Made by a program: the position numbers and the translations under genes. The notes beneath the pieces were generated by a model. The model did not search any database, was not told the origin of the DNA, and was given only the letters and a program-made list of their open reading frames with translations. This document shows positions 45,524-58,003 of a stretch of DNA of 64,000 bases, one piece after another. Where the stretch lies: the NCBI RefSeq assembly GCF_009017415.1, contig NC_092407.1, positions 4,030,001-4,094,000 on the forward strand. The letters run 5' to 3'. The stretch is from Aspergillus flavus (taxonomy: Eukaryota; Ascomycota; Eurotiomycetes; Eurotiales; Aspergillaceae). Position 1 is the first letter of the stretch, and each line of letters starts with the position of its first letter.

Positions 45524-48147
45524 TTATATAGAGTACCCTTCATTCTCCTCGGGGAGTCTTTCTCGGACTGTCTCCCCATATACTGTAATAGGGATCGTAA
45601 TCTCAAACGACTCACACCCGATGTTCTCTAAAGCATTCATAATCCGTCCCCGGTCGTCTTCATGCACGGTTTCGAGTAATGTAGCGCCAGACGGGCCGAC
45701 TCCAGAGTCAGCGTGCATGTTTGGCGTCACAAACTCAAACCGTAGTTCCCACTCATGGTTGACTCCAGTAGTTAATATCGTAGGAGTGGCAGAGATGGGG
45801 ATAGCAGGGCTAAAGACGACTCGCGTGGAATACAGGGTGTTTTCGAAGAAGGAAGCATGTACTTTTCGAGTGGCACGGCGGATACTTGCGCCAGACCGCA
45901 CTGCTAATGACCCAGTCACTTTCTCCGATGTCTCTAGCGTGGCCCGAACCGCATAGCAGGGAAGCGCGGTACCGGCAAAGTTCACCGTAGCAATGATGGT
46001 TTCCCCTAAACGATGAGCTGGTCGATTGAGCACCACAACGGCAATCCGATGCCCATTGCGTGCAATCTCAAATCGATTGGGGCTGCGTGACGAGTTAAGA
46101 GCCTGGTTGCTTCGCAGAATCGCGAGATCAATAGCATCCTTGCAGGACAGCGGGCCCAACGACAGGTCGTGGCTTGGGCGCTTTTCAAGAGGAGTCTCGG
46201 GGGGCTGTAGAAGAGCACCTTGGGAGCGTTGTTCGAGAATATCATCCACATAGCCTAAGAACTCAGGCGCTGAGTTCCACGTGGTACCGCTGATACTCTT
46301 GGATTTGGTAGATGGCGGCGGACTCGGCCCAACCTTCTGTACTCTTGCTTCATCTCGGAGAAGCACATAGGGGTTCATCAAGTCATGGCCAAGGATATCC
46401 CCTTGACCTACAATGAATTAGTTGCGCCAGATAGAGAGGAACTAATGAGCCAGAGGGAGATACTTACCATCCACGCCGCTAAATACCCGGAACGGTATAG
46501 TAATGCGGTTGACACGCTGCGGTTCATTCCGGACACTTGGTCGTTGTGTGCCAATGACTAGGTTATAGGAGATCTTTATAGCCTTTCCTTTGTGGCTCGC
46601 TGGGAGGCCACGCGGTAAAGTGAAGGAAAAGGAGTAGGATTGCTCTTCTCCGGGTGCTAGCCGGAGATCCACAAAGAGAAGCGACTGGGATGTGGATAGT
46701 AACGGTATCGATCGTGATGAGGTGACACCTCGCATATCGCGTAGACCATCAAGCTCATTGTTGGAAAGTAGACCGTTAATGGACTCCTCTATTGCGTTCC
46801 ATTTAAACGCGCCCCAGAAACCACCTCCTTTACGGTTCTTGTCGCTGCTTGCGGCGCTTCGTCCATTGGACATACCGGCAGCATTCCCTTGGTCACCCAC
46901 TACGCCTTTCCTCTTGACTTCCTCAAAAGCCGATTGGTTGATCAGTGAGCCATCCACTGTAAATGATGCGCTGATCTGGGCATAACCCATGAGCAACGTC
47001 TGACCGTTGGGCAGCCAGGCCGCAGAGTCAACGCTGGACATGTGTCGTCCGTGTCGAGAGACAGGTGTTCGTGGGACTGTCATAGAGTAGTTCGTGTATT
47101 CCGACTGCAAAGTTTCCGAGGAATTATTCCCGACAGAGTAGAATTCGCCGCTGCTTCTATGGCTTCCACTCAAACTCGACGTCGACATAATCTTGGTGAG
47201 CTGCGGCAAGTGACCTGGCGCAGCTAAGGCAGAGGACTCTTTACCATTCGGCTTTGCTACCGTTACTGCGTTGCTATGCTCCCCAGCCGGTATTGTTGGT
47301 GATGCGCCGGATCGATGGTTGCTCGTGTCGCTCGCGGGAGGTGGGAATTTGAAGTCCATTGGAGGTAGTTGAGGTCGACGCGCAGGCCCCCGCAGTGATT
47401 CGGCTGATTTGATCGGGCTCATCGTACCAGATCTAGAACGACTAGCCCTGGCCGCCGCGTCCACATCGACTCGTAGACTTTGCGGAGAGACGTTCATGGG
47501 CGATTCAGGAGGTGGGACACCCCGCGTGGTATGACGTCCACCTAGGTTGCAGTCACTGTCAGTGCAAGTTACGAGATATCGAGGGCCGATGCCAAAACAA
47601 GCGACATACCCTTAGGAAATATGTCATCATAACCTTCGAATCGCTTTGGTACCACCTGCAAACTTGCAGAACGCCCATGCCCTCTGGCTGGCCTTGAGCG
47701 GGTGAAGGGCGAAGACGTCTTGGGGGTCCTATCCCCACCTCCTTCACTATCAATTGATAATATCGAAATGGAGCGCTTATGCTTGTGACCGGGGGGTGGG
47801 CCATTGCGAGGCGTCGCAGGAGGCGGAAAGCTATGGGAACCGACCAATGGTGAACTTAACGATGAGGAAACGCGATGGGATGGGCTTCTCCTCGAGAAGG
47901 TCGTGGAGGATCGGCGATTCGGGTTGGAAAATAGATTTCTCGGCGATTTCAAGGAGAAGAAGGAGTCTGAGTGAGGCGTGCTACTGCCCGGTCGAGACGG
48001 TTTCCTTTGAGGTGAGAGTTGTCTGCCATTGTTGCTCTCTACGTTTCCCTCCGCAACGTTCTTGAAGGTTATTGTACATTCCACATCTTCACCGGCGAAT
48101 ATTGTCTGATCTTTCCATTTCACAAAGACTTGGATGTCCGACGGCAT
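45524..48147 (-). CDS. RGP1: Rgp1-like subunit of the Ric1-Rgp1 Ypt6/Rab6 exchange factor
   Basis: Three exons (48147-47610, 47541-46468, 46407-45524) join in frame to 831 residues. The start MPSDIQVFVKWKDQ followed by FAGEDVECTITFKN is the arrestin-like N-terminal strand set of Rgp1. A long Ser/Pro/Arg-rich insert follows (about residues 40-280). The Rgp1 core resumes with LRLAPGEEQSYSFSFTLPRG, KISYNLVIGTQRP, RITIPFRVFSGVDG, IARNGHRIAVVVLNRPAHRLGE and WELRFEFVTP. The C-terminus is ITIPITVYGETVRERLPEE. Rgp1 with Ric1 activates Ypt6/Rab6 at the Golgi for endosome-to-Golgi transport. A TTG-started extension to 48198 is not supported. Confidence 0.9.
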
Positions 48148-48993
48148 GGCGATGGTCGGAAGGTGACCATATGGGCGGAGAAAAGCAGCAGGAAGCAAGA
48201 AGCTTGGGGTAAACGGTGGGTACCAGCAGCCGCCACCAGAGGGTGTCCGCTTCTCCTCCGTTTAACGCCGCCGATGTGGTAGATGAATAGGATATGTGGG
48301 GGAAACAATTGACAATAGCCGTTTATGGCATGCTATCAAATTGGATGAGGCATCGTCAGTGAGAGAAGGAGAGGAATGATAAAAAAAAAAAGAAAAAAGA
48401 AAAAAGAAAAAGAAACTGCGTGAATGAATGGGCCAGAGTCGCGTTGCATGCACCTTGTCGGCCAAATCAACTGAGAGTATCCGTAACTGTCAGACGCTTT
48501 AGAGTTAGCGTCCTTTATGGTCCACTGGGGACTTTTCCATTTTTTTAGTCGCCTAAGTTGGGGTGTATATGGCAAGAATTTAAAGAAATGCTCCGGATGA
48601 GGTGACTTTATTTTAATTTTTTTTTAAAAAAAATTTTCCCCCTATTGTTTTATAGGTGTACAAATGAATAAGAAACCAATAGGGCTTGTTTTACGTGATA
48701 CAGAAGAATCACTTGGTAAAACCAATCTCCACACAAGGAACACATTAATTATAGAGCCAAGTAATTCAGGAATTCTGCACAATGCGAGCAATTCCAAGAG
48801 ACCACGGGGTGAGGGGAAAAGAAAAAGACAAAGACAAAGAACAAAAACAGAAATTAAAAATAAGAAAGGGAGGAGAGGGAATAAAAGAGAAACAGTCACA
48901 ATATAATTTTAGGTGTTATTATGTACTATTAGCAATATATATGTCTCTTCAATACGCACAATGCTTTATGGTTCTCTGAAACATAGCGACAGA
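48148..48993. other. Spacer with A/T homopolymer-rich DNA
   Basis: These 850 bp include the Rgp1 upstream region. An A/G-rich tract lies at 48379-48415 and an imperfect T9/A8 palindrome at 48616-48640. No gene was recognised. Confidence 0.5.
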
Positions 48994-49848
48994 TTACTCC
49001 GACGGTTTGTTGCCTTCTTCGCCCTTACCATACAGTATGTTTGAATCGTCTAAGGCCTCTGTGCGTTTTGTTTTCGGTCGGAGACCTAGCTCCGATAGAT
49101 GACTCCAGATTCGATCATGCCGCTTCTCCCATCGCTTGCGCCGGTCTTCCATTTCTGTCTCGGAAGGACGCCATTTGCTTTTTAAAATACGTCTGATAGC
49201 TTCCGGTGATACCTGGAATTGCTCGGCAAGGACAGGAGTCGTAAACTTGTCCGGAGCTACGGCATGTAAGTGGCGGATACCCTCAAGAGCGTCGGGCGAA
49301 AGCTTTTTAGATGGATTCCATCCCTCCTTGAATTTCTTCTTCAAGGCATCTTTTTGGATTTGCCAAGGCTCTTTTTTCTTCTTGGGTTTGTAATCCGGGG
49401 AGGCTCGGTCACTGCGTACATGTTTCTTATCGCGAGAGGATTTAGCTGAGGTTGCATCAGGTTCTGTTTGTGATGAGGCAAACTTCGCCTTCTTCGTCTT
49501 TCTCGTAGGTTTATCTGGGTCCCGCCGATCACGATTGACTGCTGCATCTTTTGTAGGAGCTCCAACAATAGAACCGTCCTCAGCGGCATCTAGCTGTTCT
49601 GAACTTGATTCTGTGATGATCGGTTGCGAAGATGGTTGTGGGTTCATGTGCGATCCTGATTGGGAAGCAAGTAGCCTCGAGAGGGAAGCAAAGCTCCGGC
49701 CATTGTTGAAACGGTTATGGGAGTAAGACACCTGGCGCAGAGAGACGGGGCGGGAGGAATGAAGCTCAGAGGCAAACTCGGAGCGATAAATGTTGCGCAG
49801 AAGGGTAGGTAGAGCTAGTCTAGCAGAGCTAGCACAGAAGACTGCCAT
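48994..49848 (-). CDS. RRG9: Rrg9-like mitochondrial protein (neugrin family)
   Basis: A single exon encodes 284 residues. The N-terminal 50 residues are Arg/Ser-rich without acids near the start ([22 protein letters not shown]), fitting a mitochondrial presequence. A basic linker rich in Lys follows. The Rrg9/neugrin domain lies at about residues 160-240: [55 protein letters not shown] and [20 protein letters not shown]. In yeast Rrg9 is needed for respiratory growth and maintenance of mitochondrial DNA; neugrin in animals binds the mitochondrial ribosomal RNA. The [15 protein letters not shown] segment is helix-turn-helix-like. Confidence 0.9.
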   Translation of the reverse strand: MAVFCASSARLALPTLLRNIYRSEFASELHSSRPVSLRQVSYSHNRFNNGRSFASLSRLLASQSGSHMNPQPSSQPIITESSSEQLDAAEDGSIVGAPTKDAAVNRDRRDPDKPTRKTKKAKFASSQTEPDATSAKSSRDKKHVRSDRASPDYKPKKKKEPWQIQKDALKKKFKEGWNPSKKLSPDALEGIRHLHAVAPDKFTTPVLAEQFQVSPEAIRRILKSKWRPSETEMEDRRKRWEKRHDRIWSHLSELGLRPKTKRTEALDDSNILYGKGEEGNKPSE

Positions 49849-51624
49849 AGCTAAGTCTCTTCAAATAATTATAGAGGAGCGAAGAGAGACTGTTGCCGAT
49901 CTTTGACCTGAAGAAATTCGATAGCAGAGGAATCTGGAAAAGATCCAGAACAGTTTCCACCTCAGGCAATAGTGATAATCACGTGATCTTATCGGAAAGC
50001 GATAAGAATGACGTTGGATTTTAGGGAGAGAACACAGAGTATACTAGTAGATACAAAGGGATCCATTAATGATTCTGTCACGGAAAAACAAGTTCAGTCC
50101 CTTTGCTAAGCGCAAGGCTAATGTATATGATTCACAAATGGAGCTCTGTGGAGGCCTAACTAAGTAATAGTCCCTGATCTATAACATCAATTTAGTACTT
50201 ACTGCCGCGAGACTGTGAACCCTAGATTTCTATAGTTCAGCGCTCTCGTCATTGTTGCTTGCCATAGGTGAGCTAAGAGATATAATCATAACTTAAGCTC
50301 GCCGGTATTGCTCGAAAACCCAAGGCCATCAAACACGCGCCAAGTGTTTATACAGGTGCTGCCCAGCTGTAAAATAGTGAACGTATAGCTACATTTTGTG
50401 TCCCCTATCATCCTTCAACAGCTGTCCTTACATAGAGAAGCGCTGGAGTGTCGCATGCCTATGGTGGAGAGGATTCTTTCACCCCCCTTTATAAAGATTC
50501 GAAGGGGGCTTTGTTTAAGCTGAGGATTCCCTGGGTTACCATTTTGGGAAGAGCGATTGGCATCTCCACATCCGATATGAGACTAACCAGAAGACTAGAC
50601 CACTTGGTGCTCTGTGACTGATCCACAAGGGGAGTTCAACCGCTTGGTGCCCAGCCAAACATGCTCCTTTTTTTTCTCTCTCTCTTTTCCCTTTTTTGGT
50701 TATTCTTTTTGTGTTTTTCATTTTCGGATCTGGGTTCAAACTTGGCCAATTTCCCTCTTCCCTACCGGAGGATTTCCCGTATGTATGGAGGTGACCCTTC
50801 ATTTAATTTGCTTCTTTCCAGATGAACTTAAAATCGGCGGTACTCGCCCAAAGGAGTTTAGGGTTGTCATTTCCCAAATAAAGAACAAGAGGAAGTCTCA
50901 TTCAAGTAAATGATCTCCCTTTTAGTTGATGGATCTTAAGATACCCTTAGCTTGAGAGCTAAAAGGTTCGTTTCTTTCCCTCTGTCAGATCCTCTCTCTG
51001 CGCCAAGGGTTAAGGGCTGAGAGAGGTTCGCCGATCACTCATTTATTCATTTATTCGTCATTCTTCTCGTGAGTTGGTTTCCTTGGGATTTTCTCCGCCC
51101 GCTGGAATGCCGCAAAAACACGTTGTTTACTGACGGACATACGCAGTTGTGCTCTTTCTTCCATTCATTTTAGCTTCATTTTTATCTTCAATATCTCCTG
51201 CTTTGGCTAATCTCTCTTTTTGCCTTTTTTCTTTTCTTCCCTCTTTCTCCCTTCCCATTCCAACCTATTGGTCGTTCCTTAATAACCGGTCCACATCGAC
51301 TGAGCTCTTGGGCTCCCCGAGCTCGGCCATTCCTTCACCCCTCCCACATTTGTGCTATCGCCCACAAAACGCCTCTCCTGCCAATTTCAGTCTATCATTA
51401 CTATAATTGAGAGGCTTGCTGCTGCAAAACACGAAAACATATCCTTACCTATTCGTTTACTCTACTTCTTCCGGTTGCGAATCACTGAATGGCACCGAAA
51501 TAACTTGTTAGAGCTACCAGCCGAAGGCGCGACTAAAACCCTAGTCGAGACATACGTTTAATATTCGAGTCTTTATTCATAAAAGGTTTTGAGTGATTGT
51601 GACCAGATTCATCCCGAACTGGTC
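49849..51624. other. 1.8 kb divergent promoter region, no supported gene
   Basis: This is the shared upstream region of the Rrg9 gene (minus) and the WD40 gene (plus). The right half (51140-51260) is strongly CT-rich. Open frames of up to about 100 codons show no domains. The WD40 gene may have a long 5' leader or untranslated introns here. Confidence 0.5.
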
Positions 51625-54600
51625 ATGGCGCACAACTCGTTGAACGTGAAAGGCAAAGCAGTTGGCGCAGCCTCGTCCCTCCGAATCACTCCTACCAATT
51701 CTCCAGGCTTAAGACCCCCGCGGACTCCCAACAAATCGCCGCAACACCAGGCAACTTTATCCCTACAGACTGTGATCGGGACGACTACAACTACTCCCCA
51801 TGGATTTTCCAGTCACGACCAGAGCAAATCGTTTGCCATTTGCGCTGGTTCAGCAGCCATCCTAGCTGAATTAGACGAGGCGGGCAATGTGAATCAACGC
51901 TTCTTCCGAGCACGCCCCTCCGCCTCGAGCGTCCACCCCGTCACTTCGTTCTACCATCAATCTACTCCTCCAAGCACGCCAGATACTCGCGCCAGGCCGT
52001 TATCGGGCGTTAAACCCACGGCGCATAGCGCTATTCCCAACGGCTCACCGGCGAATGAATTGGCAGAGAGTAACAGCAGCCGCGCCTGGTCCTCACGAGA
52101 AAGAGTAAAAGCAGTCACAAGCGTTTCCATTAGCCCAAATGGGAGATTCCTTGCTGTGGGCGAGGTGTGTGGCGCAAAGTCCCATTTGACCAATAGTACA
52201 AGGTTTACTGATTTCCTTCTAGACTGGATATGGGCCCAGAGTCTTGATCTACTCAACCGCAAAAGACGCCCCTTCAGACGTTCCACTGTCAATCCTTACT
52301 GAACATACCTTCGGAGTCCGCGGGCTTGCTTTTAGCAGTGACTCACAATACCTAGCTACGCTTGGTGACACCAATGACGGCTTTCTGTTTGTTTGGTCAG
52401 TCAGTCTGAAAAGCGGCGCCGCAAAGCTCCATTTGACCAACAAATGCACGTCTTCGATACGGGACATGTGCTTCATGGGCCAAACTTTGATCACGTAGGT
52501 CTTTCGAGACAATTAGATGACATGACAGGAGACTAAATCATATTTAGGGTGGGAGTTCGACACGTCAAAGTCTGGAGACTGCCAGAAGCAAGACCAGCAT
52601 CGCCTACTAAGACTCGTCATAACATGGAATCCGCCCCTAGTTCGCCTAGTTTTGCTCCGCGAGCGCTATCTGGAAGAAACTGTTTACTGGGGTCTTTGGC
52701 AGAGAGCACGTTTACAAGCGTGGCAAGTATTTCTGACCGTGAAGCCGTGATAGGCACCGATACGGGTGCACTGTGTTTTCTCAGTGATGCAGAGGGTTCT
52801 CAAAAATTAACTCTGGTAGAGAACGTGGGTTTCAGCATCACCTCCTTGATGCTGGACTCGGATCGTTCCTGTGTATGGGCTGGCGGTCGAGGCAGGCGAA
52901 TGCAGAGATTCCCATTTGAGGTTCTACGATCATCTGCTGCCCCCTTATCGCCCGGCCTTTCTGAAGCTTCCTCCGAGGAACATAAATGTAAAGGGCCTGC
53001 TATCACATGCATGGGATCTCTGACGACCCATATGGTTACAGTTGATACGACCAGAGCCATCCATATCTACCCGTTTGATGCTATGGAGGATGAACAGAGC
53101 CATGTGGAGACCACTATGCCTGCTCATCGAGATGCTGTGCTTGGGATCGGCCGATTGAAAGTACCGAATGACTTGGAGGCCGACTTCTTCACGTGGTCAT
53201 GTAGGGGCACAATAAACTTCTGGGACACTCATGGCAAGTGCCGGGATTCTCGAGTCATCCCTTTGGAGGAAGTTCCGGGTGTAGATGAAGAATCCTCAAA
53301 TGAATTGAGGGTGGTGAGGACCAGTGATGGGACGAATGTGTTCGTTTCTGGCGATAAACTCGGTGTGTTACGAGTGCTAGAAAGACAATCTTGGAAGTGC
53401 CTGGATCAAGTCCGAGCTCATGGAGCCGAAGTCACTGATATTGCGCTGAGCGCAGCTTTCGACTCTTGTCTCATCGCCAGTTGCGGTCGTGACCGCATGG
53501 TACAGCTTTTCCAGATAACGGAACACCGCCTAAAGTTAGTCCAAACGATGGATGACCACGTAGGCGCTGTGGGGAAGGTTCTTTTTATTAACGATGGTGA
53601 AAACCTTCTCTCATGCTCTGCTGATCGCACAGTACTGATCAGGGAACGTGTTACCCGGGAGGCCGATGACGGTATTTCTATTGCTTACATGATTTCCAAA
53701 GTCATAACATTGAAATCATCCCCGGTGTCTATGGCCTTGTCCGCAGATGACGCAGATGTCCTTGTTATATCCACTGCAGACCGATGTATACACCAATATG
53801 AGATCCCGTCCGGTCGCCATCTGAACTCTATCCGAGCTGTCGATTCCGATTCAAATGATGCGGTGGTAATGGGTGCATTGACAGTAGCTGGGGAAATCTT
53901 GGGACACAGTCCTAAGCTACTAATAGGAGTGGCCAGCACTGATAAGTCGATACGTGTCTATGACTTGGACCGAGGTGTATTGCTCACTGGCGAATTCGGC
54001 CATACCGAGGGTGTCAGTGATGTGCAGTTGCTGGAAAGGAACCCTGATCCGTCCAGCCGAACCGTTGTACGCACATTGATAAGCTCAGGCATTGATGGTG
54101 TTGTGATGATGTGGAACATTTCGGTGCAGCCCCTCCAAGCGCAAGAAATCACAAGAACCACGTCAAAGGAAGACGATGAGGGTGCCAAGGAGATGACCCT
54201 TACCAGACCTCCTATACGGAAGATCTTATCTAAGAATGAGCTTGCCGAATTTCGACATGAGCATGGGACAGGGGCCTCCACCCCGACGCGTGAGCAATCT
54301 CCGCCGCTCATACGTAAACTGTCAAAACTTTCTCTTGCGCCCTCATCTACTAAGAATGGAGATACTACCCCAGCGACACCGACACCAGCATCAGCACGCC
54401 CCAGCTCGCGATTAGAGAGGTCGCGTAGGACACCGTCACCTCCCAGTCCCAAGTCAACCCCCGCGAAAAAGACCAGCCACCTAAGCCACAACAATCACCG
54501 CTCACCACTAGACATTCGATCCCGTACTAGGTACGGCGGGAAGACTGAGTTTGGCAGCCTTAATATGTCTACCGAACAAGTGTGCCGTACACTGCGAGCT

Positions 54601-54885
54601 TACAGAAAGAAACTTAATGGGACCAAGGAGAATCTGCCCTCTCAAAAAGACCTGGAGCGGGAACTCGGTCTTACGCTACGCGCTTTACATTCTCGAACAA
54701 AAGGCTGTGACGGCACTGAAACGGAGACCGACAGTAGCGGGAAAGAAAATGAGAACTTGAACACAGGAGTAACCTCGGTTCGTAATCTCGATATTCAGGT
54801 CCCTCCTTCACCTCCTAACTTGAGTCAGAAGCAATCCACGCCTTCTTCCAGGAGTCACTCGACTGAAGGAGATGTGGAGGGATGA
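51625..54885 (+). CDS. Large WD40-repeat protein (MAPKBP1/WDR62-like architecture)
   Basis: Three exons (51625-52164, 52223-52494, 52548-54885) join in frame to 1049 residues. The ATG at 51625 (MAHNSLNVKGKAV) was preferred to an upstream TTG. After a disordered N-terminus, WD repeats run from about residue 165 to 790: VTSVSISPNGRFLAVGE, VRGLAFSSDSQYLATLGD, VTDIALSAAFDSCLIASCG, VGKVLFINDGENLLSCSADR and GIDGVVMMWNIS. The C-terminal 260 residues are Ser/Pro/Thr-rich with a short helical patch (EQVCRTLRAYRKKLNG). The layout of two stacked beta-propellers plus a long tail resembles the MAPKBP1/WDR62 group of animals; that assignment is by overall architecture only. It is probably a scaffold protein. 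Confidence 0.85.
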
Positions 54886-55320
54886 AATGTACTTCATGTC
54901 GAATTTTTACACCATAGAACGCGTTTTACAATTTTTGTCTTCACTTTTTCTACGGTGCATCTTGTGGGCTGTGGAAACTTCTATATCGGACCGGGTACTA
55001 CCAATCTCACCCTGCATGGGAAAAGCGAAGGTTACTTTATTTTGGGTTACTTATGTCAAAGAGTGATCTTCACTAGCATTGCGGGTGTTTAGCTGATCTT
55101 CTTTTTTCTTTTCTTTTCCTTCTTTGTCTTCTAATTGGTTCTTTAGCAGGTCCAGTGGAGTCTTCGGTGATGGCGTTCTATCTTTTCAAATCTCTTTATT
55201 TTTATCTTTATTATATTTCTTTTTCTTTTCTCCTGCTTTTCTAAACTGATTGAACTTGCAACCACAGCCCTTTGTCCTGTTGGTAGCTTGAAATATTCCT
55301 GTCATCGCTTTCCCTCTGCG

Positions 55321-55346
55321 TTTTTTTTTTTTTTTTTTTTTTTTTT
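55321..55346. repeat. Poly-T tract (26 nt)
   Basis: A T homopolymer in the 3' flank of the WD40 gene, inside a larger T/C-rich stretch. Confidence 0.9.
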
Positions 55347-55760
55347 GTTTTTCACTTCCCCTCCTTCTTTTGTATTCCCTCTCTTTTGGCTTCACCGACC
55401 CCCTTCTTTTACTTCTCTTGCTCGAGTTGAAAATGATACCCAGTATTTCCAACGGGCGGTGAAGAAGCCTTGTTGATCGCAAGCCCCCTAAACCCTGAAT
55501 TTTTATTGACGGTGTTTTTCAGACACTGCGCAGATCTGAATGAAGCCTGTTCGACATTATAGTAATGTTCGTCCCCTATAGAACGGGTAAACAAGTTTCT
55601 TGATTCACTTGTATTGAACACGAGCATCTGGGCTTCCTATCTTCCAACCCTGCCATATTCGCTGAGCTTTTAAGCTCTCAGTGACTGCATGATAACCCCG
55701 AACCTTCTTAGCGTGGGAATGCATTTACCGTGGCACCATTGTCGGTAATTCCTACAGTGA

Positions 55761-55801
55761 AGATAAGGAACTGCCGAGTCTGTTTATCGGCAGTCTTATC
55801 T
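55761..55801. repeat. 41-nt imperfect palindrome (hairpin)
   Basis: The outer arms AGATAAG and CTTATCT pair fully, and the inner arms ACTGCCGA and TCGGCAGT pair fully. Together they give 15 base pairs with a 2-nt bulge (GA) on the left side and a 9-nt loop. It is unrelated to any coding region seen here. Confidence 0.8.
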
Positions 55802-56215
55802 CCGCTCTCACTCCTCCGGATCACGCTCTGGGAGATATGCTATGATACCATTACACCTTACTACGACCGAATCCAAAGACAGAAGGGTGGGACATGCTTT
55901 ATAGAATGAAATGGTCAATAAGCTACCACCATGATATTCACTGCCTTGGCTTTGATTGACCATCAAATTCTGGGAAAAGACATTACTTGAGAAGAACTTG
56001 ACCCGCGAACACCTACCCGCATAGGAAATGTGGACGCTGATCGTTGTCTATACCCACCTTTCCTTTCCGTTAGTCACAACCAACAAAGGCTATTGTGTGG
56101 TGACGAGAAGCCGATAGGTGCTATGGTGCACGATAGGGTGACGGTCAAGAGCATGGCCGAAATTCAATGAGGAGTAGTCGCATTGAGTCTGACCCACCAC
56201 CACAATTACCAAGCA

Positions 56216-56222
56216 TATAAAT
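56216..56222 (+). promoter_or_regulatory. TATA box of nucleoside hydrolase gene
   Basis: TATAAAT lies about 75 bp upstream of the ATG at 56294. Confidence 0.5.
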
Positions 56223-56293
56223 GCAACCCGAGCCGTCATGCGGAGAAACTATTCAACTCCCATACCTGAGACTCAAACACCCCTTCTGTGAAG

Positions 56294-57576
56294 ATGTGGC
56301 CGACTCGCTCTCTTTCTTCTTTGTTCTTTCTTTCCCTGGCCCTGGGCTCACCTGTCAGCCAAACTGAAAAAAGATATGCTATCCTGGATAACGACTGGGG
56401 GGCAGTCAGCTTTCTTCCATTTTTGATCGCTCTCAAGAACGACGTCCAGGTTCTGGGGTTAATCTCTGGTGAGCTCAGCTCCTCATGTTTTCTTATGCAG
56501 TACCAGCCACTGCTCTAACACTCTTCAAGACACGGCCAATTCGTGGCAGCGTCAATGCGCATATCATGCGCTAGCCAACCTAGAGGTCGGGAACCTCAGC
56601 TGCATACCAGTCTATGCGGGCGCCACCTATCCCTTAATCAATACACCAGAGCGTTTCCAGGCATGGGAAAGCGTGCATGGCAAACTCCCCTGGGAGGGCG
56701 CTTTCGCTCTAGAGAATGCAACAGCAGAAGCACTCGGTAATGACCCAACATCAGGGGATCCAAATCGGATCGTCAAGCCCGCATTTATTGAGGGATTTCC
56801 AACTACTAAGATTAACCACTCCACATCTGCTGCAAACTTCATGGTTGAAATGGTCCACAAATATCCGCATCAAGTCTCCATCTACTCCGCCGGAGCATTG
56901 ACCAACGTCGCCTTAGCAGTGCGAATGGATTCCGATTTCGCTTCCCTGGCTAAGGAACTGGTCATCATGGGAGGATACGTGGATGTGAACATGTATCAGG
57001 TCACAGGTGATTATTTGCAGGCGGACATCAACTCCGATGTAGGTGTATTGACCCACTCTCCCATAATGAACCAACTTATATCAACTACAGATCAACCTGA
57101 TGGTCGACCCGGAAGCTGCGAAGATTGCTCTCAATGCAGAGTTCCCCGAGATCGTTATTGCCGGAAACGTGGCCAATCAGGTGCAGTCGACACAAGAGTA
57201 CCTCGATGAGGTCTACACGGTCAAGAATGAGTATACCAAGCTCTTCCATGATCACTATGGCACTGAATTTCCTTTCTGGGACGAGACTGCGGCCGCCCTC
57301 ATGGTTGACCGGTCTCTTGCTACTAACACCACTACTGGTAAGTGGGGTGTCTGGGTTCCGCATTGTTCAACTGATGGTGACATTACTAACTGGAGTGTAG
57401 CCTATATCGATGTCGATATCTCTTATGGAAGTCCTAATTACGGAAACATCCATGTCTACCAGGCCATGTTAAAGCCACCGGGTGTGCGCAACATCACCTA
57501 TGTCAACCGTATCGATGGTGCGAAGCTCAAGGACATGATGAAGCAGGCTATGTGGAAGCCTCCCACGTGTTCTTGA
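56294..57576 (+). CDS. Secreted inosine/uridine-type nucleoside hydrolase family protein
   Basis: Four exons (56294-56468, 56530-57038, 57091-57337, 57401-57576) join in frame to 368 residues. The start MWPTRSLSSLFFLSLALGSPV is a signal peptide. The nucleoside-hydrolase fold is visible: YAILDNDWG at the N-terminal Ca/ribose site, VSIYSAGALTNVALAVR, LVIMGGYVDVN, and DINSDINLMVDPEAA. The classic DxDxxxDD metal motif is reduced: the first Asp pair is kept as DND, but the following DD is replaced (AVSF). This matches a fungal secreted subfamily. Substrates are probably purine or pyrimidine ribosides outside the cell. Four NxS/T sites suggest glycosylation. Phase-compatible introns and the TATA box support the model. 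Confidence 0.88.
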
Positions 57577-58003
57577 GTGGATGTCCTTTGCCATTGCTAT
57601 CTTAAGGTATGACAGTACTTATCTTGAATATATGTATAGAATGGATCGACGCCATGAGGTCACAGAGACTTTTTGTATGACAAATGTTGCCGGAGTAGTA
57701 CTTTCAAGCTTTAATTAGCCGCACATATAATGTATATATTCTAGACCAAATAGAAGATCTTGCTTTAAGAAGGAGATGTCAAGGAGGTGCAGTAAGCCCA
57801 CGGTTACCCATTAGATAACACTAAATCAATCCACGTACAGCGTCAGAACAACATCTATATATGATTCATACAAAACCATATCCTTAGAGAAGAAATACCT
57901 CGAGAAGACCTGTATTCCTGGAGTGGCATCATAGACAAACACTGAACTGGGTCACCATCGTCACCAAGCTATCGACCCTGCAGCGACTTCCATGCATTGC
58001 TAG
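57577..58003. other. 3' flank of nucleoside hydrolase gene
   Basis: This is a 430 bp spacer between two convergent units. No gene was seen. Confidence 0.5.

Larger units (their letters stand above)
54886..56293. other. Intergenic region with poly-T tract and strong hairpin
   Basis: These 1.4 kb lie between two genes on the + strand. A 26-nt T tract occupies 55321-55346. A near-perfect inverted repeat lies at 55761-55801 (separate entry). A TATAAAT element at 56216-56222 is about 75 bp before the next ATG. No gene was recognised. Confidence 0.5.
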
